64,000 nt of DNA from JAWKUK01 sp041398605 (GCA_041398605.1 JAWKUK010000013.1:62001-126000), one strand, 5' to 3'; positions 51,834-60,879 are shown, counted from the stretch's first letter. Notes: a model not told the origin generated them from the sequence alone. Numbers and translations: made by a program.

Positions 51834-52319
51834 ATGTCGAACACCAAACTTGCGCCGAAAGCCACAGCAGAACCGTCCTCCATGAGCGACCTCATCGCAT
51901 CCCTCAATCAGCTCCAAGCCGACTACCAGGTCTACTACCAGAAGCTGCGCGCGTTCCATTGGAATGTACGCGGCCCGATGTTCTTCGCGCTGCACGCGAA
52001 GTTCGAGGAGCTCTACACGGCCTTTGCCGTCAAAGTCGACGACCTCGCAGAGCGCGCGCTGACGCTCGGCGGGCGCCCGCTGCCGACGCTCACCGCCGTG
52101 CTCGAGAAGGCGCGGATCCAGGAGGTCAGCAAGATGCCTGACGCCATGGGCATGGTCCAGGCGCTCGCCGAGGATCTGGTGCAGCTCAACACTTGGACGC
52201 GCGTGGTCGCGGCCAAAGCCGAAGAGGCCGAGGACGTCGGTACGGTGAACCTGCTCGAGGGTTTTGCCGACGGGCAAGAGAAGGAAGTCTGGATGCTGCG
52301 CTCGTTCCTGCAGGGCTGA
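51834..52319 (+). CDS. dps: Dps-family ferritin-like DNA-protection protein
   Basis: A 161-residue Dps. The ferroxidase-site residues match the family in spacing: His42 (FHWNVRGPMFFALH), His54, Glu58, Asp69 and Glu73. It oxidises Fe(II) with H2O2 and stores iron in a dodecamer, so it fits next to ahpCD. The N-terminal tail of about 15 residues is short. The ATG lies in TTAATATG; a second ATG at 51882 is possible. The sequence just upstream (TACTGAGTTAATATG) is unusually AT-rich and may hold the promoter. Confidence 0.93.
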   Translation: MSNTKLAPKATAEPSSMSDLIASLNQLQADYQVYYQKLRAFHWNVRGPMFFALHAKFEELYTAFAVKVDDLAERALTLGGRPLPTLTAVLEKARIQEVSKMPDAMGMVQALAEDLVQLNTWTRVVAAKAEEAEDVGTVNLLEGFADGQEKEVWMLRSFLQG

Positions 52320-52395
52320 GCCGAGGTTGCGCCGCTGTCAGCGCGCAATTGCGCTGCGTCGCAGGTTGGGCCTGTCGAGGGCGGGCGGATCGGCC

Positions 52396-52401
52396 TATCC
52401 T
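52396..52401 (+). promoter_or_regulatory. Candidate -10 (TATCCT) for the lipoprotein gene at 52479
   Basis: TATCCT about 77 bases before the ATG. No -35 box at the right distance is obvious. Confidence 0.3.
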
Positions 52402-52478
52402 CGCGCAGGGCTCCTCCTCGCGCAGGGCCAGCCTCACCGCTGTGGTCCGCAGCGCCTGTGCCCCCGACCCCCCCTCCT

Positions 52479-53078
52479 ATGCTGCGCTTCGCTCTCTCCA
52501 TCGCTATGGCCGTGCTCGCGTCCTGCGCGTCCACGAGCTACCCGTACCACTTCGAACCGAGCCCCGCCGAGGTCCAGGTCCAGGCCAACGCGTCTGGTCC
52601 GCAGCTCGCGCGGGTCCTCATCGGCGTGATCGGCGCCGAGCGTCAAGGCCAGACAGCCAGCGGCCACCCGGACTTGCTCGTGCGGCTGCGCATCGAGGCC
52701 AAGGGGCCAGGCACGCTGCGCTTCGTCCCTGCGAGCGCCAAGGTGCTCGGGCCGGACCTGGCTGCGTTCGGGCCTGCCCGCCTCGAGGACGGCGCGGATA
52801 CGGCTGCGGTGATCGAGATCGCGAGCGGGGAGGCGCGGGACCTCGCGCTCCGCTTCGCCTTCCCTCGCGACGGCGACCTGCGCATGCCGCGGCTCACGGG
52901 CGTCAACGTCAGCCTCACGCTGGACACCGCCGCGGGCGCCAAGGAGCTGAGCGTCTCGCTGTCGCGCAACGCAGAGGGTTACGATCGCAGCGACCGGTAC
53001 CGCTACGGCGCAGGGCCTTACTGGGGCTATCCGTACTCGGGCTGGCGCTTCGGCTATACCGCCTACTGGGACTGTTGA
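52479..53078 (+). CDS. Putative lipoprotein with C-terminal Tyr/Gly-rich tail
   Basis: A 199-residue protein with signal MLRFALSIAMAVLASC, Cys16 being the lipidation site. The mature part is a beta-rich domain (PQLARVLIGVIGAERQGQTASGHPDLLVRLRIEAKGPGTLRFVPASAKVLGPDL, then ARDLALRFAFPRDGDLRMPRLTGVNVSLTLDTAAG), and the end is aromatic: RYRYGAGPYWGYPYSGWRFGYTAYWDC. No family is recognised. It is just upstream of the membrane-anchored sigma factor gene on the same strand, about 130 bases apart. Confidence 0.65.
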   Translation: MLRFALSIAMAVLASCASTSYPYHFEPSPAEVQVQANASGPQLARVLIGVIGAERQGQTASGHPDLLVRLRIEAKGPGTLRFVPASAKVLGPDLAAFGPARLEDGADTAAVIEIASGEARDLALRFAFPRDGDLRMPRLTGVNVSLTLDTAAGAKELSVSLSRNAEGYDRSDRYRYGAGPYWGYPYSGWRFGYTAYWDC

Positions 53079-53210
53079 GCCCAGCCGGGGCCACTCTGGC
53101 CGACCCGAACAGCGGAGCCCTGGCGCGTTGACGCGCTCGGGGGGCGCTCGTTGGCCAGAAAACATCGGTTCTTCGAAGCCCCGCCGCGCCTTCGCGCGAC
53201 TCTGTCCGCG

Positions 53211-56186
53211 ATGGGCGCCAGAGATCGACGACGTGCTGAGGGGGCTGAGCTGGAGCCGCGCGCGGCCGCGGACGGCGCGGACGGCGCGATCGAGGCGCTC
53301 CTGCGCGACCACGGGCCGTTCCTCCAGAGGCTCGCGCGGGGCCTCGTGCACGACGAGCACGCGGCTGAAGACCTCGTACACGACACGTGGGTCGCTGCGC
53401 TCCGTCGGCCGTCGACGACCTTGCGCGACATGCGCGGTTGGCTCGCGGCGGTCCTGCGTCGGCGCGCAGTGTCGGAGCATCGGCGATCGTATCGGTCGCG
53501 CGAGGTCCGCGCGGAGCACGAGGAGCTCGCGCCCGGGCTCACACACGACGTGCAGGGGAGCGACACGCTCGAGCGCCTCGAGCGCGGGCGCCTCCTCCAC
53601 GAAGCCGTCGCGCGCCTCGCGGAGCCGAACCGGACTGCGGTCGTGCTGCGTTACCACGACGGGCTGACGCCGACGCAGATCGCGGCGCAGACGGGCGCGC
53701 CGGTGAAGACCGTCAAGACGCGCCTCACGCGCGGGCTGAGCCAGCTGCGCGCGGACCTCGCGCGCCATTCCGGCGGCGCCGTCGACGATTCGGACCCGCG
53801 CGCCTGGCTCTCCGTCGTGGCGCCGCTCCTCGGCGACGCCCCCGGTCCCATCCCCACCTCCCCGGCCTCCCCACCTACCCGGCCTCCCCACCTCCCCGGC
53901 CTCCCCTGCCTGCCCTGGGCGCCCTTGGCGTCGATCGCCGTGAAGAAGTCGCTGATCCCGCTGGCCTGCGTCCTCGTCGCTGCGCTCGCGCTCATGGGCG
54001 TGCGCGCGATGCGCCTCCGCAACGCGCCTCGCCCCGCGCCGCTCACCGCCGAGTTGGTCCTGCCCCCGCCGGTTGTGCTCGTGGCTCGAGCTCCGGCGCT
54101 GGAGGGAACCCCAGCGTCGTCGCGCGCCGACGGCGCCCTCGACCCGGACGCGGCGACGGAGCAGACCGTGACGCGCGCGTCGTCGAACACGGCGGTGCTC
54201 CGCGTGCGAGTGCTGTCCGACGCCGGCGCTCCCGTCCCCAATCGGCTCCTCCAAGTCGAAGGCCCGTTCGATGGCGGCGCGCGGCTCGACCCCGTGCAGC
54301 TGCGCGCCGATGTGGAGGGCGAGCTCGAGCTCGCGGACCTCGCCCCTGGCGGCTATCGCGTTCAGGACGCGCTGGGGGTCGCGCAGGCCGTCACGAAGCT
54401 CGAGGCGGGCGCGAGCGAGACCCTCGAGCTGCGGCTCGAGGACGACCGCGCGGCGATCGTACACGTCGTCGTCGCGCACGCCGACGGACGCCCCGCGGCC
54501 GGCGCCACCGTCTACGGCGGCTCACGCTATGGCCGGAGCGCCTACGTGCGACCGCTCGCGCGCGCCGATGCGGCTGGTCGCTGCGAGCTGCAGCTCGGCC
54601 TCGCGCTCGAGCTGCAGGCCGCGCTCGCGGGCTACCTGCCCTCCGAGATGTTCGACGTCGGCGGGTTGCCGGAAGAGCGCGCCGGGGTCCGCGAGGCGCG
54701 GCTCGTGCTCGGCGGCGCCGGCGCGCGGCTGAGCGGGCGGGTGGTCGACGTGGACGGCGCCCCCGTCGTCGGCGCCCGCGTCGTCGCTGGCCACAGGGGC
54801 GGGTGGACAAGCGGCGACATGCGCGGCCTCGCCCCGCACCCGGTCACGATCGAGACGGACGTCGATGGGCGCTTCGAATACGGCGCAGGGCTGCCGCCGG
54901 GCCGCTCCCCGGTCGTGGCGCACGCGCCGGGCTGGGCCACGACGACGATGTTCGTCGATGCGCCCGCAGGGCCCTCACCCGCGCCCCTGACGATCGAGCT
55001 CGTGCTGCGCCGCGGCTCGCGCCTCACGGGGTTCGTCCGCGGCCCCGACGGCGCACCCGCGGTCGGCGCGATCGTGTCCCTGGAGGAGCGGACCCCTGCA
55101 GGTGAACCGCAGCTCCCCGGGCGCCCGATCGCTGCGTGTCCCTCCGCGACCTCAGACGCGGAGGGGGCGTACACCCTCGACCTCGTGCCGCAAGGCGAGC
55201 ACGTCGTGAGCGCCGAGTCCGCTTGGAGCGCGCCGCGCGCCCTCGCGAAGGTCCCTGTGATCGTGCCCGAGGGCACAGCCGCGTTGGACCTCACGCTCTC
55301 CGACGAGCCTGCGATCGGAGGGCGCGTCATCGACCACGACGGGCTCCCGATCGTCGGAGTCCAGATCGAGCTCACGGACGCGCTGGGCAACGCCTATCCG
55401 CGCAGCCTGCTGACGGACGACGCGGGCCGCTTCCGCGCGACGTGCCTGCCCGCGCCGCAGGGGTTTCGGCTCGGCTCGAAGTTGCGCAAGGGCGACGGGC
55501 GCGTGCTGATCATCGGCGAGTGGACGGTGACGGCGCGCACGGTCAGCGCACAGGGGATACGTGTCCTCGGCAGCGTCGAGGGGGTCAGGCCCGGCACGCT
55601 GGATGTCGAGCTCACCGCGGTCCGCCCCGAGCCGGCCTCCGCGTTCCTCACCGGCCGCGTGGTCTGGCCGGGCGGACGGGTGCCTGCAGACGCGCGGCTC
55701 ACGGCCTGGCGGACGGGCACCAACGCTGGGGTCTTCGTCGACGTCGAGGCCGAGTCAGGCCGTTTCCGTCACGGTCCGCTGCAACCGGGCTCGTATCGCT
55801 TGGAGTTGACCCGTCAAGACGAAGGCATCGCCAGCCGCTCGGGGCTCGTGCTCGGCGCTGGTGAGACCCTCGACGCGGGCGACCTTGGCGCGGGCGCAGG
55901 CGGCGGCCTCGTCGTGACGGAGCGCTTGACGGGCTTCGAGGCCGTCCCCGCAGCCGCGACGGAGCGGCTGCTGCGCGAGGCCCGTGTGCGCCTGACGCGC
56001 GCCGGCCAGCGGGAGCGCTGGCTCGTCCGGACGGAGACGGGCTGGCGCTCGGAGGACGCGCTCGAGCCTGGCGGTTGGCGGCTCATGGGCGACGCGGAGG
56101 GGGTCGAGTTCGACGCCGTCGAGGTGACGATCACCGCGGGCCCGGCGACCCCGCTGGAATGGACGGTGCGATTCACAGGGCGCTGA
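53211..56186 (+). CDS. ECF sigma factor fused through a membrane helix to a large extracytoplasmic repeat domain
   Basis: A 991-residue protein (ATG 53211; a TTG start at 53151 would add 20). Residues about 28-92 are sigma region 2 (LRDHGPFLQRLARGLVHDEHAAEDLVHDTWVAAL), about 128-184 region 4 (LAEPNRTAVVLRYHDGLTPTQIAAQTGAPVKTVKTRL as helix-turn-helix). A Pro-rich linker (about 209-236), encoded by repeats at 53857-53906, leads to a single membrane helix (about 248-266, IPLACVLVAALALMGV). The remaining 720 residues contain a series of beta-sandwich units of the carboxypeptidase-regulatory type (RLSGRVVDVDGAPVVGARVVAG, RLTGFVRGPDGAPAVGAIVSLEER, IGGRVIDHDGLPIVGVQIELTD). So the sigma factor is tethered to the membrane with an outer sensor; release probably needs proteolysis. 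No anti-sigma gene is near. Confidence 0.85.
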   Translation: MGARDRRRAEGAELEPRAAADGADGAIEALLRDHGPFLQRLARGLVHDEHAAEDLVHDTWVAALRRPSTTLRDMRGWLAAVLRRRAVSEHRRSYRSREVRAEHEELAPGLTHDVQGSDTLERLERGRLLHEAVARLAEPNRTAVVLRYHDGLTPTQIAAQTGAPVKTVKTRLTRGLSQLRADLARHSGGAVDDSDPRAWLSVVAPLLGDAPGPIPTSPASPPTRPPHLPGLPCLPWAPLASIAVKKSLIPLACVLVAALALMGVRAMRLRNAPRPAPLTAELVLPPPVVLVARAPALEGTPASSRADGALDPDAATEQTVTRASSNTAVLRVRVLSDAGAPVPNRLLQVEGPFDGGARLDPVQLRADVEGELELADLAPGGYRVQDALGVAQAVTKLEAGASETLELRLEDDRAAIVHVVVAHADGRPAAGATVYGGSRYGRSAYVRPLARADAAGRCELQLGLALELQAALAGYLPSEMFDVGGLPEERAGVREARLVLGGAGARLSGRVVDVDGAPVVGARVVAGHRGGWTSGDMRGLAPHPVTIETDVDGRFEYGAGLPPGRSPVVAHAPGWATTTMFVDAPAGPSPAPLTIELVLRRGSRLTGFVRGPDGAPAVGAIVSLEERTPAGEPQLPGRPIAACPSATSDAEGAYTLDLVPQGEHVVSAESAWSAPRALAKVPVIVPEGTAALDLTLSDEPAIGGRVIDHDGLPIVGVQIELTDALGNAYPRSLLTDDAGRFRATCLPAPQGFRLGSKLRKGDGRVLIIGEWTVTARTVSAQGIRVLGSVEGVRPGTLDVELTAVRPEPASAFLTGRVVWPGGRVPADARLTAWRTGTNAGVFVDVEAESGRFRHGPLQPGSYRLELTRQDEGIASRSGLVLGAGETLDAGDLGAGAGGGLVVTERLTGFEAVPAAATERLLREARVRLTRAGQRERWLVRTETGWRSEDALEPGGWRLMGDAEGVEFDAVEVTITAGPATPLEWTVRFTGR

Positions 56187-56497
56187 AATGAGCTCGGTGT
56201 GCGGCCCAGAGCGCTGCCCAGAGCGCTGCCCAGAGCGCGGGCCAAGAGGCCGCTCCGAGCGCCCCCGCTGGATTCGGCCGCTGCTGTGGCGCGCCGCCGA
56301 GGACTGCGACTTCCTGGCGGCGCGCCGCCTGGTCGCTCGGTCGGTGGTTACAGGAGGGTCATCGACCACACGATCGGCGCAGCCGATCAGCGCGATCGTG
56401 GGAACCGATCAGCGAACGGCTCCCCCAAGGCCTACAAGGTGCAGTCGAGCATCGGCCATCCCCTGGGCCGCCGACGAACCTCCAACCCAGCGAGAAC
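56187..56497. repeat. Region upstream of katG with 12-bp tandem repeats
   Basis: No gene. CCCAGAGCGCTG is found at 56205-56216 and 56217-56228, and CCCAGAGCGCGG at 56229-56240: three tandem 12-base units (one change). The remaining sequence to the katG start has no clear promoter or OxyR/Fur-type site. Confidence 0.55.
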
Positions 56498-58801
56498 ATG
56501 ATTCTGAACGCTCCCTTCTTACGTCGAGTGACGGGCCTCGCGGCCCTCATCGCCGCCACCTCTTGCGCATCGCAAGATTCGAAACACGCCGTCGGGTCGG
56601 CGGAGGCCGCCGCGGCTGGGTGCCCCGTCATGGGCGGCGCCGCCGATGGCACCACGAGCAAGCCGATGTCAAACGGCGAGTGGTGGCCGAACCAGCTCAA
56701 CCTCGCGGTGCTGCACCAGAACTCGCCGATGAGCGACCCGATGGGCGCGGACTTCGACTACGCGGCTGAGTTCGCGAAGCTCGACCTGAACGCCCTCAAG
56801 AAGGACGTCATCGCCGCGCTGACGACGGAGCAGGACTGGTGGCCCGCCGACTACGGCAACTACGGCCCGCTGATGATCCGGCTCGCGTGGCACAGCGCAG
56901 GCACGTACCGCGTCGGGGACGGCCGCGGAGGCGCCTCGGCGGGCACGATCCGCTTCGCGCCGCTGAACAGCTGGCCCGACAACGCGAACCTGGACAAGGC
57001 GCGCCGCCTGTTGTGGCCGATCAAGCAGAAGTACGGCCGCAGCATCTCTTGGGCCGACCTCATCGTGTTGACAGGCAACTGCGCGCTCGAGTCGATGGGC
57101 TTCAAGACGTTCGGCTTCGCCGGCGGCCGCGAAGACGTCTATGAGCCTGAGGGCGACATCTATTGGGGCTCCGAGGGCGAGTGGCTCGCAGACCAGCGCT
57201 ACTCGGGTGACCGCGAGCTCGAGAACCCGCTCGCGGCGGTGCAGATGGGCCTCATCTACGTGAACCCCGAGGGCCCGAACGGCAACCCGGACCCGCTCGC
57301 CGCGGCGCGCGACATCCGCGACACATTCGGCCGCATGGCGATGAACGACGAAGAGACCGTCGCGCTGATCGCGGGCGGGCACACGTTCGGCAAGGCGCAC
57401 GGCGCGGCGAGCCCGGCGGGCAACGTCGGCCCAGAGCCCGAGGCCGCCAGCTTGGAGGCGCAAGGGTTGGGCTGGATCAACAGCTATGGCAAGGGCAACG
57501 CGGAGGACACGATCACGAGCGGCCTCGAAGGCGCGTGGACCTCGAAGCCGACGCGCTGGTCGAACCTGTACTTCGACAACCTGTTCGGCTTCGAGTGGGA
57601 GCTCACGAAGAGCCCCGCCGGCGCGCAGCAGTGGCGCCCGAAGGACCGCGCGGCCGACGGCACGGTGCCGGACGCGCACGACCCGTCGAAGTCGCACGCG
57701 CCGATGATGTTCACGACTGACCTCGCGCTGCGCATGGACCCGATCTACGGGCCGATCTCCAAGCGCTTCCATGACGACCCGGCGGCGTTCGCGGACGCGT
57801 TCGCGCGCGCGTGGTACAAGCTGACCCACCGCGACATGGGTCCGGTCTCGCGCCTGCTCGGCCCGCTCGTGCCCGAGGCGCAGCTCTGGCAGGACCCCGT
57901 GCCGGCGGTCGATCACGCGTTGATCGATGACGCGGACGTCGCGACGCTGAAGCGTCAGCTGCTGGCGTCCGGCTTGTCGGTCTCCGACCTCGTCTCGACG
58001 GCGTGGGCCTCCGCGGCCTCGTACCGCAACAGCGACAAGCGCGGCGGCGCGAACGGCGCCCGCGTGCGCCTCGCGCCGCAGAAGGACTGGGCGGTCAACG
58101 ACCCGGCGGACCTGGCGCAGGCGCTCCAGACGCTCGCGCAGGTGCAAGCCGACTTCAACCGCGCCCAAACGGGCAACAAGCGGGTATCGCTCGCGGACGT
58201 CATCGTCCTCGGCGGCGTCGCGGCGGTGGAAGCAGCGGCGAAGAGCGCGGGCGTCGAGGTGCAGGTCCCGTTCGCTCCGGGCCGCACGGACGCCGCCCAG
58301 GCGCAGACGGACGTCGCGTCCTTCGCGGTCCTCGAGCCGACGGTCGACGGGTTCCGCAACTACCTCGGCGGGACGCCGAGCCGCCGCCCCGAGGCGCTGC
58401 TCGTCGATCGCGCGCAGCTCTTGGCGCTCTCCGCGCCGGAGATGACGGTGCTCGTCGCGGGCCTCCGGGTCCTCGGCGCGAACGCCGGCGACAGCAAGCA
58501 CGGCGTCTTCACGAAGCGCCCCGGCGCGCTGACCAATGACTTCTTCGTCAACCTGCTCGACATGGGCACGGTGTGGACGCCGGCGAAGCAGGGCGCGTAT
58601 GTGTTCGAAGGGCGTGACCGCAAGTCCGGCGACTTGAAGTGGACCGCGACCGCCGTGGACTTGGTCTTCGGGTCGAACTCGCAGCTCCGCGCGCTGGCCG
58701 AGGTGTATGCCTGCGATGACGCCAAGCAGCAGTTCGCCCAGGACTTCGCCGCCGCCTTCGGTAAGGTCATGAACCTCGACCGGTTCGACCTCCAGAACTG
58801 A
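56498..58801 (+). CDS. katG: Catalase-peroxidase with export signal (lipoprotein-like)
   Basis: A 767-residue bifunctional haem enzyme. The N-terminus MILNAPFLRRVTGLAALIAATSC is a signal peptide with a lipobox-like ATSC (Cys23), so the enzyme is probably periplasmic or lipid-anchored, unlike standard KatG. The distal site is RLAWHSAGTYR (Arg128, Trp131, His132). The Trp-Tyr-Met adduct is in place: Trp131, Tyr254 (GLIYVNPEGP), Met280 (TFGRMAMND). The proximal haem ligand is His295 (GGHTFGKAHG). The C-terminal half repeats the fold without haem. It is alone on the strand, about 4 kb downstream of ahpC/ahpD/dps. Periplasmic KatG relatives exist in some Proteobacteria (KatP). Confidence 0.95.
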   Translation: MILNAPFLRRVTGLAALIAATSCASQDSKHAVGSAEAAAAGCPVMGGAADGTTSKPMSNGEWWPNQLNLAVLHQNSPMSDPMGADFDYAAEFAKLDLNALKKDVIAALTTEQDWWPADYGNYGPLMIRLAWHSAGTYRVGDGRGGASAGTIRFAPLNSWPDNANLDKARRLLWPIKQKYGRSISWADLIVLTGNCALESMGFKTFGFAGGREDVYEPEGDIYWGSEGEWLADQRYSGDRELENPLAAVQMGLIYVNPEGPNGNPDPLAAARDIRDTFGRMAMNDEETVALIAGGHTFGKAHGAASPAGNVGPEPEAASLEAQGLGWINSYGKGNAEDTITSGLEGAWTSKPTRWSNLYFDNLFGFEWELTKSPAGAQQWRPKDRAADGTVPDAHDPSKSHAPMMFTTDLALRMDPIYGPISKRFHDDPAAFADAFARAWYKLTHRDMGPVSRLLGPLVPEAQLWQDPVPAVDHALIDDADVATLKRQLLASGLSVSDLVSTAWASAASYRNSDKRGGANGARVRLAPQKDWAVNDPADLAQALQTLAQVQADFNRAQTGNKRVSLADVIVLGGVAAVEAAAKSAGVEVQVPFAPGRTDAAQAQTDVASFAVLEPTVDGFRNYLGGTPSRRPEALLVDRAQLLALSAPEMTVLVAGLRVLGANAGDSKHGVFTKRPGALTNDFFVNLLDMGTVWTPAKQGAYVFEGRDRKSGDLKWTATAVDLVFGSNSQLRALAEVYACDDAKQQFAQDFAAAFGKVMNLDRFDLQN

Positions 58802-58802
58802 T

Positions 58803-58923
58803 CGCCGCCGGCGAGACCGGCGGCGCCCAGCGCTCGACACGTCTTGGACGCGCCCCCGCGCTCCGCTGGCCCCCAGCGAAGCGCGGGGGCGCGCGCCGCT
58901 TACGGCGAGCCCCGGGCTCGCCG
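58803..58923. terminator. Three successive hairpins after katG
   Basis: CGCCGCCGG-N5-CCGGCGGCG at 58803-58825; a large hairpin with arms GCGCCCCCGCGCT (58850-58862) and AGCGCGGGGGCGC (58880-58892), continued by CGCTGG/CCAGCG; and CGGCGAGCCC-C-GGGCTCGCCG at 58903-58923, followed by CTTTGG. The first is directly after the katG stop and is the most likely terminator; the others may be extra terminators or protein-binding palindromes. Confidence 0.55.
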
Positions 58924-59040
58924 CTTTGGGGCTTGTCACCGGGCGCTCCCCATGGGACTGTCAGGGCGATCCCGGAGCGCATTGTGGCGCGCCAGGGCTC
59001 TGTCTTTGATCACCAAGAATCGACCTCCACGACGACTCCC

Positions 59041-60879
59041 ATGGGTTCCCACTCCTTGACTCGCACTGCCATCGCTGCGCTCGCGACCGCGGGCGTCGCT
59101 GCCGCCCAGAACGACGAGTGCGCGACGGCGATCGCGCTCAGCTTCGGCGTCCCGACTTTATTTGACACGTCCGTCGGCACGCTCAGCGCGCCGGCCTGGA
59201 CGTGCGACCCCAGCACCGCGCCCGACCTCTGGTACACCGTGACGGCCCCGGGCGCCGGCTCCATCACGGTCGACATCTGCGGCTCGAGCTTCGACACGAT
59301 GCTCGAGGTCTTCACCGGGACATGCGGGAACCTCACCTACCTCATCTGCAGCGATGACGCCTGCGGGCTTTCGAGCCGCGTGCAGTTCGGCGTGACCACG
59401 GGTACGACGTACACCTTTCGCGTCGGCGGCTTCGGCACGGCGATGGGCATCGGCAACGTGACCGCGACGTACACGATGGGCGCCGGCGGGAACGACGACT
59501 GCACGGGCGCGACGCCGCTCACGCTGAACGCCCCCATCGTGTTCGACACCTTGAGCGCCTCGACGAGCGCCCCGAACTGGACCTGCGCCGGCAACGGCGG
59601 CCCGGACCTCTGGTACAGCTACACGGCGACCGCGAACGGCGAGCTGCGTGTCTCGACCTGTGGGTCCAGCTATGACACGGCGCTCGAGGTGTTCTCGGGC
59701 AACTGCGGCAACCCCGCGCTGATCGCGTGCAACGACGACGTCTGCGCACAACAAGCGCAGGTCACCTGGACGGCGACGAGCGGCACGAGCTACTTGATCC
59801 GCGTCGGCGGCTACAACGGCCTCTCTGGGCTCGGCACAGTGCTCTTGGAGGTGCCTCCCCCTGCCGGCGTCGAGCTCGTCAGCAATGTGGCCGGCACCTG
59901 GATCGACATCTCGGGCACGGGTACGGCCCTGGGCCTCGACGATGACGAAGAGATCGACATCCTCACGACGCTCGGCAACTCGCTGCTGCCTGCTGGGGTC
60001 GCGCGCGTCGGGAGCAACGGCGGCGTGCGCTTTGGCGGCGTCGGGACCAATATGATCGCGGTGAACACGGCGATCCCGAACGGGCTTGTGTTCGCTGGAG
60101 ACCAGACGCTGCTGCCCTTCTGGGACGACGTGAACACAGCCCTCGGCACGGTCGGCGACATCTACTGGCAGGAGACCCAGGGCCGCTTGATCATCCAGTG
60201 GGCCGACGTCGGCTTCTACAACGGCGCCGCCACGGACCGCGCGAGCTTCCAGATCCAGGTGCCCGCGACGGGGGCGTACTTCGCGCAGTTCCTGTACCAG
60301 GACGTGTCCGGGGCCCGCGCCAACAATGGCGGCAGCGCGACGATCGGCTACCAGGCGGGCGGCGTCGAGAACGACGTGCAGTGGAGCTTCAACCAAGCCG
60401 GCGCAGTGATGGACGGCACGGTGCTGACGCTGCTGCCGATCGGAGCGGGCGGGGTCGGCACGAACTTCTGCGTCGCGAACGCGAACTCAACGGGCCAGAC
60501 CGGGCGGATCGCCGGGTCAGGGTCGGCCTCGGTCGCGGCGAACGGGCTGACGCTGAGCGCGGACCAGTTGCCGAACAACGCGTTCGGGTTCTTCCTCACG
60601 AGCACGACGCAGTCGTTTGTCGCGAACCCTGCCGGGAGCCAGGGCAACCTGTGCCTCGGCGGCTCGATCGGGCGTTATGTCGGCGCTGGTCAGATCAAGA
60701 ACACGGGCGCGACGGGCGCGTTCTCGTTGGCGCTTGACCTGACCCAGACCCCGACGCCGACGGGCTTCGTGTCGGTGACGGTCGGCCAGACGCGCTACTT
60801 CCAGGCCTGGCACCGCGACGTCGCCGCTGGAGCTGCGACGTCGAACTTCACGAACGGCCTCGCGGTGACGTTCCAATAA
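59041..60879 (+). CDS. Secreted protein with two Cys-containing repeat domains and a lineage-type C-terminal domain
   Basis: A 612-residue exported protein (signal MGSHSLTRTAIAALATAGVAAAQ). Two repeats follow (about 24-145 and 150-272), each with NDxCxxAxxL, APDLWYTVTA / GPDLWYSYTA, CGSSFDTMLEVFTGTCG / CGSSYDTALEVFSGNCG and a VRVGG-type end, resembling PPC-type adhesive/beta-sandwich domains. The next part (about 280-465) has WIDISGTGTALGLDDDEEI and FVVFAGDQTL-like strands. The C-terminal domain (about 470-612) with NFCVANANSTGQTGRIAGSGS and RYFQAWHRD is of a type I associate with secreted proteins in Saltatorellus-like Planctomycetota; this is from memory. A role as surface or matrix protein is likely but unproven. 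The start at 59041 is chosen by its signal peptide. Confidence 0.75.
   Translation: MGSHSLTRTAIAALATAGVAAAQNDECATAIALSFGVPTLFDTSVGTLSAPAWTCDPSTAPDLWYTVTAPGAGSITVDICGSSFDTMLEVFTGTCGNLTYLICSDDACGLSSRVQFGVTTGTTYTFRVGGFGTAMGIGNVTATYTMGAGGNDDCTGATPLTLNAPIVFDTLSASTSAPNWTCAGNGGPDLWYSYTATANGELRVSTCGSSYDTALEVFSGNCGNPALIACNDDVCAQQAQVTWTATSGTSYLIRVGGYNGLSGLGTVLLEVPPPAGVELVSNVAGTWIDISGTGTALGLDDDEEIDILTTLGNSLLPAGVARVGSNGGVRFGGVGTNMIAVNTAIPNGLVFAGDQTLLPFWDDVNTALGTVGDIYWQETQGRLIIQWADVGFYNGAATDRASFQIQVPATGAYFAQFLYQDVSGARANNGGSATIGYQAGGVENDVQWSFNQAGAVMDGTVLTLLPIGAGGVGTNFCVANANSTGQTGRIAGSGSASVAANGLTLSADQLPNNAFGFFLTSTTQSFVANPAGSQGNLCLGGSIGRYVGAGQIKNTGATGAFSLALDLTQTPTPTGFVSVTVGQTRYFQAWHRDVAAGAATSNFTNGLAVTFQ

Noticed and set aside
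52434..54479. A 681-codon minus-strand frame across the lipoprotein and sigma factor genes
   Set aside because: It spans two plus-strand genes with clear domains and has no motif itself.
56669..58939. A 756-codon minus-strand frame opposite katG
   Set aside because: Same artefact: no domain, Arg/Val/Asp-rich composition, fully overlapped by the conserved enzyme.
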